From: Microbotryum silenes-acaulis
Taxonomy: Eukaryota > Basidiomycota > Microbotryomycetes > Microbotryales > Microbotryaceae
DNA length: 64,000 bases
Direction: 5' to 3'
Assembly (NCBI GenBank): GCA_003665825.1
Contig: QPFY01000017.1
Span: 186,001 to 250,000 of the forward strand
Both the position numbers and the translations under genes were made by a program. Each line of letters starts with the position of its first letter. The first letter of the stretch is position 1. Below the pieces are notes generated by a model. That model was not told where the DNA came from. It saw only the letters and a list, made by a program, of their open reading frames with translations, and ran no database searches. Shown piece by piece: positions 35,240 to 46,788 of the stretch.

Positions 35240-37741
35240 TCAATACCGCTGCTGCCCGTTCGGTGCCAGATTTTGCACCGATGATCCTCGACGGTCGGCA
35301 CCGCTAGCGACAGGGCAGTTCGCATGGGCTTGCAGGATGGCACGAAGGGATTGTATCTCCTCCTTGAGGTTCGTCACAGTTGCTTGGAGCGTGTCGTTGT
35401 CGGTCGTAAGCGACTCGACCTTGTACTGCAGGTTCGCGAGCCACGTCTTTTTCCGCTGGCGACATTTGAGTGCCGCTGCAAGGGTGAAGGGCCGAGTTAA
35501 GGTCAGTCGGAAATCATCTTCGGACGAAGATACTGATATAAGCTCACCTTGTCGATTCCTCTCAAGGAAGTTCTTCCGCTTCTCCTCCTCCGTCTCGTTG
35601 GGGTTCGATGGTGCAGGGCTGGCATTGCTCTGCCCCTCCTCCTCTTCAAGCTGATCCATGTCGTCATCCATGTCGTCGTCCATCCCGTCCAACGAGACGG
35701 CCTTGGCTGCCGAAGCGCGCTTGCCCTTCTTCGCAGGCGCGACCTTGGGCTTGGTCTCCTCAGCCTCGGCCTTTTTTCGCTTGTTCGCTGCAGCTCCGCC
35801 ACCCGCCGCTCCGCGCTTGCCCTTCGCCGGGGCAGCTGCCCCATTCCCAGGTTGAGGACCTCCGTTCGTCGAGGGCGCGGGAGATTCCGTCTGGGTGGAA
35901 TTCGACACCGAGGTCGTCGATGTAGGTGCACCAACGGAGGTCGGGGCCACGATGCCAACGGTCGTACCACCCGCCTGCTTTAAAGCCGCCGCCTTCTCCT
36001 GGGCGATTCGCTCCAACGGAGTCGTGTGGCCGTGGAAACCGGGCGTGGCGAGGCCTGACAGCGCTGCCGCAGCCACGAGGGCATCGTCGTTGTGAGAGTC
36101 CGTTTGCCCGAGGTTGTAAAGAGCCTCGACGCCGTTGTTGGGGGGGAAGCCGGCCGAACCAAGGTGCAGAGGGCCGGGTCCAGGATGGTGGGCACTTTGC
36201 GAGTAGCCATTATTGAAATTCGACTGAGGCTGTCCGTACGGAGTTTGTTGTGGGTAGAAGGCGGCCTGAGGCGGATGCACCTGATTCTGGAGATGCGAAG
36301 GGTGCATCACACCGTGCCCTACTCGGCCGTTGGGACCTATCTGAGATTGCCGATGGTGAGACGAAAAGTCGGGTGCTTGCACAGAGCCACCTTCGTGCTT
36401 CCCCGACGCCGCTCGTGCAAAGCTGGCCTCGAAGTTGTTGGCCTCGTTCGGGCCTTCGTGTGGCCTAGGTCCTCCACCCGCCAGCCCTGCCGCCGCTGCT
36501 GCCTCGGCCGTACCAGGGGTGTTGTTCGTCATCATCGCGAACAACGCCGCCGTCGCCGGGGAGGGCGGAGGGAACGAGACGCCTCCGCCAGACGAGGTCT
36601 CACCTCCGAGGGGCGTCAAGCCAGTCCGCATCATTGAAGGGTCAAAAGGCGCACCGCCCATCATTCCCGGCGTGAATGATTGCTGTGGCCAGCCGAACTG
36701 AGAGAGGTCGGTCCCCGGGGTCGGGATCATAGAAAAGTGCGCGATCTTGTTCAAGCCGCCAGGGGTCTGACGGTTCGCGAGACTGTTGGGACTGATCGAG
36801 CGAGCTCGACGCGACACGTGCCCCGCGAAAGATGGCGTTTGGCTACCGTAGCCACTGCGAGCGATGATGGGCCCCGAGGGCTCCGGACCCGAGAAGGACT
36901 GCTCAAAAGGGTTCGGCTCCTGGTCGAGTTGGTGTCCTCCATCCGGATCGAAAGCGCCGCCGCGCGAGATAGGGTCGGAAGATGCACGCACGTGACGTGA
37001 GTGTCCTGATCAAGATGGGGTCGCGAGGGTTGGGCTTTGGGTTAGCTACGGTGCTATCATAGATGATGCGGTGTGACATCCAAAGGATAGTGCGCCAGTC
37101 CACACTAGGACCTAAGAGGGTGCGTGAATCGACATTTCCCGGCGCTTCCTGCCCGAGAGCGCGGTGGATGCCATATCTGGCTACCTGGATAGGGCCCATT
37201 CTTTATCACCTCGAGCTCGCGACCCATAGAAGGACCATACTCGAAGCATCTGTTTCCAAGGACCGAACGTTCAAGTTCGGCGATATCACAAGTGGAGCGC
37301 TGCTCGCCTCGGATATCAATTTGACAGGAAAAGCCTCCGCAGCTGACATCGAGAAAGTTGGCGCTGGTCGGCGCGCACAGCAACAATCGGCATGCGCGCC
37401 AGCCTTTGCCCCGGACGAACGAAGCAGAGGCGCGAGACACGAGACGCACCCAATTGCTCACTCTCCTCGCGCTTGGGCATGACGTTGTCCATGCCATGAA
37501 GCTGAGGTGGGTACTGATAGGATGCGGGCAGTCCTACGGAATGGTGGTGTTGCTGGTGCAGATGCGCTTGAGGGTGATGCTGCTGCTGCTGAGCTTGAGA
37601 ATGGTGCTGGGCGTGGCCGTGAGCGTCGGTCGAAGGCGTGCCGTCGTGGCCGCCGGGGCCGCTGTGGGCGTGGGCATGGGCGTGGTGCGGCGCGGGGTTG
37701 GGCGCTGCGACCGGGACTCGTCGAGATGAGCGGGTCGTCAT
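35240..37741 (-). CDS. Atf1/CREB-type bZIP transcription factor
   Basis: Exons 37462-37741, 35548-37005 and 35240-35475 give 657 residues in frame. The first exon (MTTRSSRRVPVAAPNPAPHH, His/Gln-rich) is inferred: the second exon has no ATG before the conserved PNPFEQSFSG block, and phase 1 matches across a 456-nt intron. The middle carries Aft1-type osmotic-stress and recombination-activation motifs (PGMMGGAPFDPSMMRTGLTP; FPPPSPATAALFAMMTNNTP). The basic region EEKRKNFLERNRQAALKCRQ RKK is assembled over intron 35476-35547; the zipper continues LANLQYKVESLTTDNDTLQ. In S. pombe, Atf1 acts downstream of the stress MAP kinase and binds TGACGTCA. The gene is divergent from the VWA gene. Confidence 0.85.
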
Positions 37742-38394
37742 CGTGACGAGGCAGCGTCGTCGTCGTGCGTCGTTGACCGAGGCGAGAGTGACTAGGCTTC
37801 AGTTGAGATCGCGCCAGGCTAAGGTCGTATAGGGGTCTAGGCCCTGCAGGAGCTATGCCGAGCGATCGCGAGAGGGCTGGTGGGCTCGACGGGCTGGCGT
37901 GCTGGCAGTGACGTCGATTTTTGTCGGGCGGCGAGCGGGCGGGCGAGGGCAGGTCGTCAGGGACGGTGGCGAAGGGGTGGCGAGAGTCGATGCACCAAGC
38001 CGCGAAGAAGCGGTGTGATCCCAGACCGTCCTTTCGGCGTCGAACACACCTCGATCAAGCGTCGAGGCAAGTGGGGGTTGATGTCGTGGTGTTTTGCGAG
38101 GCCCACAGGTCGTCGTCGATGAGGTAATCGTCCAAAGGGCAAAACCCACAATGACGTTGCCCTTCGCCCAGTGCAGGTCTGCGGGCGCTTGCGGGCTCTT
38201 GCGGGCGCGCGCCAATCTTTGGGGGCGTTTTCTGAGGGCGGCGAGCCGGCCGGGTCCAGCATGGGCTGGTGGCCTGCTCCTCGGGCGGGGCTTGGAGCCG
38301 AGGACGGCGCGGGGCCTGTGGCGCATTGCGAGGCTCAGCCTCCGTACGCCTACAGCCATCCGTATCGGCGACTTTGAAACCCCACAACGATCCG
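37742..38394. promoter_or_regulatory. Divergent promoter region, 653 bp
   Basis: Shared upstream region of the bZIP gene (minus) and the VWA gene (plus). GC-rich, with short open frames on both strands that look like shadows. No perfect CRE palindrome was seen here. Confidence 0.4.
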
Positions 38395-39855
38395 ATGTTT
38401 CGAAGATCGACCAATCCGAGCTCCAGATCCTACCCCTACAACGAGGGCCCATTTCAATCGCCGCAGAACTCGGTTTCTCGAGCGTCGACCGTATCGGGTT
38501 CCTCACGTGGGGCGGCTGTGGGCTCCAACAACCCCTATACCGCTGCTGCCAGGAGTAACACACGCTCTGGCAATGGGACCTTCCCGGAATTGGCTGCGCT
38601 GAGCCTCAACGACGACACACCTCCCCCACCGACCTACCAGACCGCCGTCAACCAGGGTTTTCGGCAGTCTCAGGAGCTGGAACGTCATCACCCACCACCC
38701 CCACCTCAACTGGCGCCGAGGACTCCGGCCTCGGCTTCCTCCAACACCGGGGGCACGCAAGCGCACCAGCCCACTTATAGCTCTCCAAACTCCCAACAAT
38801 ACACCGAACACATCAGAGCGCCGTCGATCGCCTCATTGGACCGGAGATCGAGTCTAGGAAGTGTCGCCGACAGTCCTTCGACTCTTGCACAGCCTTCAAC
38901 GACCACGGGCTCTCTCGTCCATCCATCTCGAGTCGCCAGCACGTCTGCCCCCAATCGTCGCTCGAGTATCGAAGATCCTCTCGCCCCATTGGGGAAGTAC
39001 GACCTCTGCATCCTGTTGGACGACTCGCCGTCGATGACGGAGCATTGGTACGAAGCTCGGGATGCTCTGATCGGCGTCGCGGAGCGGTTCGTCAGATACG
39101 ACAAGGACGGCATCGACCTGTGCTTTATGAACAATGACAATCTCAATCTCAAGAACGTGGTTGATGCTTCGACTGTTCGGGAAGCCTTTGAGAATATTCA
39201 GCCGTTCGGGTCAACGCCGTAAGTTTGGGACCGAGCCAGATCTTCACGGTCTTCCTGGTTCTTCGTCTAAGCCGACCTTCGTCTCTTGCTTTCTAGAACG
39301 GCCATGGTACTAGACGACATTCTACGCGACGTCGTCGACCGGATAGAGGATGCCAAAGCGGGCAAAGGCCTCAAAATCAAACCCCTGATCTGTATCGTCC
39401 TAACGGACGGGCGAGCCGACGACACGGACGGGTTACGCGACCTACTCGTTGAAATGGCCGGTCGTCTCGACGAGGTTAGGGCACCGCCATTCCAGTTGGG
39501 CGTGACGTTCTTGCAAATTGGTAGCGATCCGGATGCGACGCAGTTTTTGCAGCAGTTGGATGATGATCTCAAAGCGGAGAGTGGGGTGAGGGATATCGTC
39601 GACACGTGAGCTTCACTCTTGCCTATTTTCCAACCTTGTGGGTGTGAATGTCGAGCTAATGTCCTGTCACTTATCTTTGATATAGATTAACATATCAGGG
39701 TCAACTGACGCCGGAGTTCGTGCTCAAGGTGGGTTCGCATACATCGAGGTCAGACCCCTTCTCGTCTCGCCGGTCGCTGATATCTCCACTTTCAATCACT
39801 CTCAATCTTCTCGCAGGCCGCTCTCGGATCGGTCAACAAGAGGCTTGACGGTTGA
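38395..39855 (+). CDS. von Willebrand factor A domain protein, fungal type
   Basis: Exons 38395-39218, 39297-39605, 39686-39728 and 39817-39855 give 404 residues in frame. The first half is Ser/Pro-rich and probably disordered (MFRRSTNPSSRSYPYNEGPF). The VWA domain begins LGKYDLCILLDDSPSMTEHW, where DDSPS fits the MIDAS D-x-S-x-S motif, and continues through FENIQPFGSTPTAMVLDDIL and ICIVLTDGRADD, where the threonine and aspartate complete the metal site. The protein ends VNKRLDG. Cytosolic by absence of a signal peptide. Binding partner unknown; such stand-alone VWA proteins are common in fungi. Confidence 0.85.
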
Positions 39856-40209
39856 GAGGAGGTTACAGTCGAAGGAAACCGAACGTGTTGACACAGTAGT
39901 CGATGTACTTTTTGACGAATCCGTTCATGCTATAGTCTTCCCTGCCGCGACCCCCTCCGCGACGTATGAGTCCCCGCCTTGCCTTTTTGACCTGGAGAGT
40001 ATGCTTGGTGAGCGGTGGCTCGAGCTTTTGATGGTCATTTTGTTTGTTCGTCCGCCTTGAAGCGTTCGGCTGACTCGAGGCGTGTGTTCGCGTGGCCTGT
40101 GACGCGTCGGTCGACCGCTGACGCGTGATGCAATGCCCGACACCGCATCACCGCATTCTCGGATGGTCCCCACTCTCCCACCCCATCGCTATCCATTCAC
40201 TGCTCCCCC
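39856..40209. other. Convergent intergenic, 354 bp
   Basis: 3' flanks of the VWA gene and DAD4. Nothing further seen. Confidence 0.5.
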
Positions 40210-40580
40210 CTACTCAGGCTCGTGCAACTCGCCCGTACTCTCGAGGTTATGGCGAGTCCCCCTCTGCAACGAGGTCCACAGCTCGACCGTCTCCGTCACT
40301 TTGACGTTGTACGTGTTGGTTTCCTACGCGTCGATGGGGAAGTGGATCGAGGTCAGCGCAATTGGATGGGAGAAGAGGCGGAGGATAGGTCGACTCGCCG
40401 AAATGGCGGAATTGAGATGGATCATGGACTCGTTCAACTTTGCGACGGTCGACAGGATGCGCGCGATCGTGGCTGGTGGGGTATTGATGAGAAAGGAGAT
40501 GGTCAACATGGGGGGATGAGAGCTGGGGCAAAGGCGAGGTGATACATACCCTGTTGCTGTTCCTCGTAGGGGTTCTCCAT
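40210..40580 (-). CDS. DAD4: DASH/Dam1 complex subunit Dad4
   Basis: Small kinetochore protein of the ring-forming DASH complex that couples chromosomes to microtubules. Three exons: 40550-40580 (MENPYEEQQQ plus one base), 40399-40472 and 40210-40323, total 72 residues, equal to yeast Dad4. Spliced blocks: ATIARILSTVAKLNESMIHL, NSAIS joined to ETNTYNVKVTETVELW, and RHNLESTGELHEPE. The alignment with yeast Dad4 (LNRSLQEIN ... LEATNSLKEP) as I remember it is gap-free only if intron 2 (40324-40398) starts GCGAGT and ends GCGTAG, a GC-AG intron; the nearby GT donor leaves the wrong frame. Conventional annotation would probably miss or mis-splice this gene. Confidence 0.85.
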
Positions 40581-40954
40581 TGCTGAGGGTGTTATGAGTT
40601 GGGGCGCGTGGAGGGAACGGGAAGGACAGGGGAGGACGCGACGCGACGAGCTCGTCGTCTCCGTCTGTCTCGGCGGTGATTTCCGCTATTAGGTTCCGCA
40701 GGCTTACGCCCTGGTTCCAGCTGAGGGCTTCTGATTATGAGGCGCCTTTGGGGACACGAGAATCGCGCGCGCGCCAGGGAAAAAATTAAAATCACACAAC
40801 ACTGCCCGCGAAAAAAAAAGGGGTCCTCAACTCCGGGGTGGTCAGCCCTCGGGAGGCGTCACGCCTCTCTCTCAGTCGTCGCAGCCGAGTGGCTGAGAGT
40901 TGACGACGGCGCTTTACGTCTGCTTCGGTCCCCCTTCAGTTCCCATCGCCCGAG
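40581..40954. promoter_or_regulatory. Divergent promoter region, 374 bp
   Basis: Between the starts of DAD4 (minus) and the small 40955 frame (plus). Contains an A-rich run near 40810. No specific motif assigned. Confidence 0.35.
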
Positions 40955-41173
40955 ATGGCTACGCTGCCGCCTGTTCTCACCCACTTTCAAGACGGCGATC
41001 AGCATGCCCTAGGAAGGGAACTCGGCGACGAACTGCTGGACGAAGAAGCCAAGACAGCGCTATTCGAAGAGATCCGAGTTCAAGGTTTCGAATCTAATGC
41101 TCTTGAGATTGAGGAGGCGCGGCGGAAGTATTTGGTGGCTGTTCGATGGTCGGAAGAGAACCTTGCAATGTGA
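40955..41173 (+). CDS. Small hypothetical protein, 72 residues
   Basis: Single open frame with a good start context (CGAGATGG). The sequence MATLPPVLTHFQDGDQHALG then DELLDEEAKTALFEEIRVQG is acidic and predicted helical; it ends WSEENLAM. Amino-acid composition and start context argue for a real gene, but I do not recognise it. It could also be the first exon of a longer gene. Confidence 0.45.
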   Translation: MATLPPVLTHFQDGDQHALGRELGDELLDEEAKTALFEEIRVQGFESNALEIEEARRKYLVAVRWSEENLAM

Positions 41174-41360
41174 CAGCTTTTCAAATCATACCCTATCGCT
41201 CGCTAGCTGGAATTGATGGTCCAAGCTGGGCCTCGTCCGAGTGACAAAGTGACAGCCGCGCAGTGTCGCCGATGCGCCGATCGTCTCTGTCTCGCACAAG
41301 AGTCAAGATTTGGTACATGTTACGAATTATCGTCTATAGTTTCAATCCGAACTCGCTAGT

Positions 41361-42145
41361 CTACAACGCATGGTTAGTCTCGTGGCCGCGGGGGACGAGA
41401 GGTTCGTTCCGAGCGTCGAGGGGAAAAACTCTCCGAAGGCGCGTTCGACAAGGCGGGGTAGCAAGGCGAGTGAGATCTTCTGGAGGTTCGGTCGAAGAGC
41501 TAGCGGTAGCATGTTCCCTTGAGTCGGCAAGTGAGTGCATCTGCTGCTCAATCACCTGCCTTGGCTGTCGCTTCGGACCAAAGTTCGGTGGCGGAGGTAA
41601 CGTTTTCTCCTCTGATCCCTCTTCGGATCCGGAACTTAGGATCATCTCCTGAATCCTTTGTTTCCCCGCAAGGATGTCCCGAACCTGACGCCTCTCCGCA
41701 CTTGAGTCCGAAAGTCCCGACGAAGGTGAATCATCCTCGCTCGCCTCGTCGTCGTCGTCGTCCCGGGCGCTGGCGCTGACGCCGATCAACACTTGCGCTC
41801 TTCCCCCAGTCTTCTTCTTCTTCTGCTTGCTCCCCACTTGCGAATCCTTGCACGCCCTTGCCCTTCCTGCTCTCCTCCTTGCTAATGGACATCAATTGCA
41901 TCGCTTCGGCGGGGGAGGGGGAGGGGGCGTACGAAGCGGATTTCTTGAGCCCTAGCTGAGCGCCACTCAGCCGGCCACGCGCCGAGCGTGCCGCTGATGT
42001 CAAGAGCCCACCCCCATTGCGATCATTCGCATGTACCGGAGATGATCGCGACGTCCTTGCGTCGCTCGAGGTCGATCGGCTAAAAGCCGGGTCGGGCAAT
42101 GGCGCGGTGGGAGCTGGATGACGGGTGGTCGAGGCGCGACTCGAC
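41361..42145 (-). CDS. Candidate exons of an acidic/basic low-complexity protein
   Basis: Two overlapping frames have coding character. One (about 42145-41870) begins right after a TTTTGCAG acceptor and is Ser/Ala/Arg-rich (SSRASTTRHPAPTAPLPDPA ... EAMQLMSISKEESRKGKG). The other (about 41820-41361) reads KKKKTGGRAQVLIGVSASAR then DDDDDEASEDD and RRQVRDILAGKQRIQEMILS. Joining them needs a very short intron near 41850-41880 that I cannot confirm. They may be downstream exons of the 42255-42931 gene, whose last codons could instead be followed by a donor at GTGCCT. No family recognised. Confidence 0.35.
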
Positions 42146-42254
42146 GACTGCAAAAGAGTTGAGCTCGATCCCGAGGGATAGACGAGGGACGACTTGAGGA
42201 TGCGGAAAGAGTCGAGCCGGATTTGAAGGGATTTGACCAGTCGTTAACGTAAGC

Positions 42255-42931
42255 CTAAGGCACATTGTCCCGGATCCAGTCTACGAAAGCGAGAGCCGAG
42301 AGATCAGCAATGGGCAACGGAACAAAGGACGGCAAACGGCTAACGTGAATCGACGAAACTGACCTGTTTCCTCTAGACCCAGGTTGTGAGAGTTGAGCAG
42401 CTCCAGGTATGCTGCTCGACCTCGTTTCTCAGCCGCGACCCTAGCTTCCGTCTTGCCGAAAGCCATCGCGCGTTGTCCAATTGAGCGTAGATCGGCTCGG
42501 CGAGCTTCGATTTTGGCAGCCATGGCAGCGAATTGTTGTTCCTGCTCGCTCATCGACTGGGAGGGAGCTGAAGCGGCGATTACAGATGCAGATGTGGGTG
42601 CGGGGCTCAACGTCGAAGGATCAAGTCGAGGCGTAGTATTCAAAGTCGCGGGTTGGGATCCGAAGAACGAAAACATCGTTTGCATCGCCGGCATCCTTTT
42701 CTGGAGCGTTACCATCATGTTCCTCATTTCGAGCTGTTGAGCTGGAGTGAGTGGAGCTTGAGGTTTCGGTTTCTAAGAAGAGTCGGGCGCGAGCCCCACC
42801 ACGCGCTCGATATGTTGTTATACCGAAAGAGGTGCATCGCCAGCGGTTGCAGCGCCGAAAGAAGAAGCCGTATCGGAATTCAAGGCCAAGCTGAACAAAT
42901 CGTCGGTCGAGCCAGATGTTGATCCGTTCAT
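42255..42931 (-). CDS. Hypothetical protein, about 180 residues
   Basis: Exons 42824-42931, 42364-42772 and 42255-42280 give 180 residues in frame. Start MNGSTSGSTDDLFSLALNSD; the middle reads LTPAQQLEMRNMMVTLQKRM then a Ser/Pro linker; the C-terminal half is helical (MSEQEQQFAAMAAKIEARRA ... RAAYLELLNSHNLGLEETDW) and ends IRDNVP. Introns 42773-42823 (51 nt) and 42281-42363 have usable GT..AG ends. No known domain. The 3' end is uncertain, see the preceding entry. Confidence 0.55.
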
Positions 42932-43582
42932 GTTTATTACGAGAGGCGAGGGGAAGAGTGGCAGGAGGAAAAGAGGCAAATCCAGGCGGGACTCGAGGCG
43001 GTTGCCTGTGTGTCGGGCCGCCGGCCTCAGGGTTAAGCAGCGCTGCAGCAGTAATAGCAGCAGGCTCAGGGCAGGTAGGTGGGTACAGACGAGCTGATGG
43101 CTACAAATGAGATTCAAGATACCTTTCTCTGTCCACTGGGTTGGAGGCAAGTCATGCCATGCCATGAGTCATGACCGAGACCTTGCGCAGGCGGCCCTTT
43201 TTCTTTCTTTCTGTGTCTCTTGTCTCTCTTTGCTTTTTTTTCCCGCGCGAGTCTCGTGTCCCTCCCGGCGACTCATATCTGATTCATATCTGAAGGCTTC
43301 TGAAGGCCTTCGCGCGCGCTTTCGTGTCGCCAGAGGCTGCCTACAGCTCTCTCCGCTTCCCCTCTCGCTTGCTTCTGCGCGCCTAGTCTCTGTTCGAGTG
43401 GATTCGGCGTCACATTAATCTCATTCCCGAGGCTTCGGTCCTCGCCTCGTCATTCCTACGGCGTGCGCTGTCGAAACTCCCTCGCAGCCCGTCTTGGATC
43501 CCGCTGCTCCGACCCCACCGCCCGTACGACGTCTCAACGTAGCCCTCGTATGCGGTGACATCTCGGCCCAGTGGAATGGAGG
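42932..43582. promoter_or_regulatory. Divergent promoter region, about 650 bp
   Basis: Between the 42931 start (minus) and the chromodomain gene (plus). Pyrimidine-rich on the plus strand from 43190 to 43420, typical of fungal promoters/5' UTRs. No gene. Confidence 0.4.
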
Positions 43583-46500
43583 ATGCCTAGTCCCGGTCTC
43601 GACTCCTACCTAGCACCGCTTCAACACCAACACGACCCACCATACTCACCGCCGAGTCGATTCGTCTCGCTCAGTCAACTGCACTCCGCACCCGCTGGTA
43701 TTCAGTTCACGAACATGACCGCTACTACGACCAACAATACCGCCGATTCTACCAGTCGATGTGCCAAAAATGGGTTCGAGACGCCCTCCATCTCGTCCGT
43801 CGCGTCCTCTTCGGCTTCGTCGCTCGATGATCCTCCTCCGAACGGGGACGCCCACCCCCACAAGGACGACAGTGACGACGGCGACGATGACGACGACGCT
43901 GACGGCAACGAGGAGTTGTACGTCGTTGAAAAAATCATGGATGACATCCAATCATCAAATGGGAAATCCCTCTATCGTGTAGCAAGTAACACGTTTTTTT
44001 CCTTGCACTGTGTTCCGTGGAGCTGACCTTTCTCTGGCCGCGCCTCCAATAGAGATGGCACGGGTACGGACCGCAAGACGACACGTGGGAACCGGCCATC
44101 AGTTTTGCTGGTACTGCCGATGCCATCCTCACTCAATACCAACGTACAAAGGCCAAGAAAAGAAAGACGTCTCCGGCAGCTCTCACCCCGAGTTCCAAGA
44201 AGACGAGTCGGAAATCGACCCCAGCCAAGACGACGACGACCAAGAAGAAGGCCATCAGCCCGGCAACCGCCAAGGCAAAACAACCCGCACGACCAAAAGG
44301 ACGACCAAAAGGGGGCGAGGAAAAGAGCGTCGAGGCATCATCAGAGGTCAACACTCGTCAATCGAGCGACTCTCAACCTCCTGAACAACCACCGAGCACC
44401 CTGCGTGTTAGGCTTAAGAACCAGCAGCAAAGCGCATCACTCGAGCCTCCTTCGAATACAACCCCTTCTGTGTCGAAAAAGGCTGTGGCTTCGAAACCCA
44501 AGAATGTACCTCCTTCGTCGGAAGATGACACGGCCTTCTCCCGACCGTCAGACGGGCTTGCTCATAGTCAGAGGGAGAGGGAGGAGCAAGCTGCGGGCAT
44601 ACAAATCAACGGTGATGCACGGCAGCAAGCGGGAAACATTGGGAGTCAGGTACCTGTACCAGTAGAAAATCTTCCTGTTGTAGCGATGACAACTTCAGAT
44701 GGGAAACGGGCCAGGAATGAGAGCTCAGAGGAGCCTGAGGAAACACTGGTGCGTCCGTCGCGTCCAGATATCTCAAGTGTGCTGCGTACTGATCCTGTGG
44801 GTATGCTGATCAAGCAGCTGGTAGCTAGCAAAAAGTCCAGACCTGCACCGAGCAAGGCTGTGTCCCGGGAGGTTTCGTCGTACGTGTAGGCTTTGACGTA
44901 TCTTTGCGCGATACTACCGGTGCTAACGATCTGCCAGTTTCACAGATCTTCGAAGGCGCCGACACCGTCAACCATGCGGCCGAGCGCACAAAACCCACCC
45001 GGCGTTCCCGCTCCACCAGCTTCCTCCAAACTCGCTTCTGATGTACAGGCAGGCTCAAAGACTGCACGACGACCCGCACCTACCGAAGCGCCTCGGGCCA
45101 AAGTCCCTGTGCCAGCCCCTGTCCGGACGGTCTCCTCGTCCTACGAACGCATGATGCAGCAATCCAAGCTACTTAAGCAACTACCGAAAGCCAAGAAGAA
45201 TCCGACATGCGCCCCACCCCAACCCCCAGCTCCCGCAAGCACAGCCGCTTCAATTGCTAAAGGGCCTCAACCAATGCAGCCCAAACAGGGCTTGGGGCTG
45301 GGACCGGCCTGGTCCATGCCACCTCCGAGCCTGACGGCAGTAGCAGGATTGATGTTGCGACCTTCGGCCTCCTCTGGTGAGGTAGCGGCCCCACGGCAAC
45401 TGTCACCGGCCTTTCGGCAAGACTCGCCTGGCCTCCTGCTTTCACCCGGACGGGACTCGATCAACGGCGTCGTGCAGCACCGGGTGGCAGGACCGTTCAG
45501 TGCCGATGCGGCTGCTGAGCGAGCCAAGACGGCCGAAAGAGCGGTCGATCCAAGGCACCGCGGGTCCACGGTACCACCTCAGGGATTACGAGCAGGTTCC
45601 GTTGCGCCGACCAACAGCGCTACGAAACGAACTCGATCTCGGGAAGAGCTCATAACGACCATTACGGAGCAGCTTCGACCGTTTCAGGAGACGCGCGTAT
45701 ATCAATTCCACGCGGAGGCGTTCGAGAACCTTTCGATTGAGGCCGCATGTGCCAAGATGATCGGCATGGATTTGATGCTGGCCAGTATGCTCAGAGGGTG
45801 GGTCGACTTCCTTCGAGCGTGATGAGCGTCGCTACAGAGTGCTGACTTTTTGCGGAAGGCGTCGTCTACCAGACGAATGGTCTTGGCGATGACCACTCGA
45901 CAAAGTGATCCCGAGGACAACGCCGAATGCCAGGCCCTGTCTAGTCTTCTCACTGCGAGCGGATGTCAAATGCCGCCTACGCTCCCTGGAGGCACGCTTG
46001 GTCCCCCTGAATACGTGTTTGTGCATCGCAACCAACCGTTGGCGAGACCAGAGCTGTCAGATTGGGTCAAACGCGTGCCGTATATACCCATTTACCTATT
46101 CGGTGACAGGAAGCCGACGGTGCCCGTGCTACTGGGCGGCTTTGAGATCACCCCGAGCTTGGCGGCGCTAAACGATACTGGAAACCGCGACGCGTTCGTC
46201 AATTTCTTCGCAATGTATGCTACAACGTCGACGGTATTTGTTCACCCTTTGTCGTTGCTGTGGTCACGCGCTCACAGTCCGCTGCTGTGAGTAGGATCTT
46301 CAGCGTGGTGGATCCGAACTGGTGCTGACCTTGTTCAACGAGGCCCTCTGTCTCAGTGCCCTACGCACCCTCTCGATGATGCACAACAACTCCGGATTCG
46401 AGTTGACGGCGGCGAACCGAATTGAGAGCGGCTCTATCCTGCGTGAAACAAACGAAGACAAGTTCCGCGAATCGTTGCTTTGGTCCAAGCCCGGTCCGAG

Positions 46501-46788
46501 TGATCGTGAACTCGCGCAGGAGATCTTTGAAGGAGCGGGTCAGTTGGGGATCTCGATCTCGTCCGGCGTGTGTGCACCGCTGACAAAAACGGGGTTGATG
46601 ACCATTCGACAGGTGCTTCCTTTTCTGCCGAAATGGAAGCGAAGGAGATCTTGCTCGCTTTATCCCCGATGATCTCAACCGAACGCTTGCAGTCGGCGCA
46701 TCGTCGCAAGGTGCTCGTGTGTGATCGGAGTACGACCAAGCTTGAGCAGGACGCTCGTAATTATGCGGCAAGTCAGCCGTGCAAATAG
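43583..46788 (+). CDS. Chromodomain protein with AT-hook-like motif and a long C-terminal region
   Basis: The chromodomain is split by an intron: exon 1 ends EELYVVEKIMDDIQSSNGKS LYRV and exon 2 opens RWHGYGPQDDTWEPAISF, with aromatic-cage positions Y, W and a further W visible. The intron (43982-44052) is best read as GC-AG (GCAAGT donor), which keeps the conserved valine. Basic stretches follow, including ARPKGRPKGG (AT-hook-like), then an acceptor at 44945 and a Pro-rich region. The C-terminal helical part contains TEQLRPFQETRVYQFHAEAF, and a further frame (45860-46788, with two introns) reads PEYVFVHRNQPLARPELSDW and IYLFGDRKPTVPVLLGGFEI. The splice around 45790-45855 is unresolved, so this could be two genes. 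The start could also be 43715. Expected role: methyl-lysine reading in chromatin. Confidence 0.7.
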
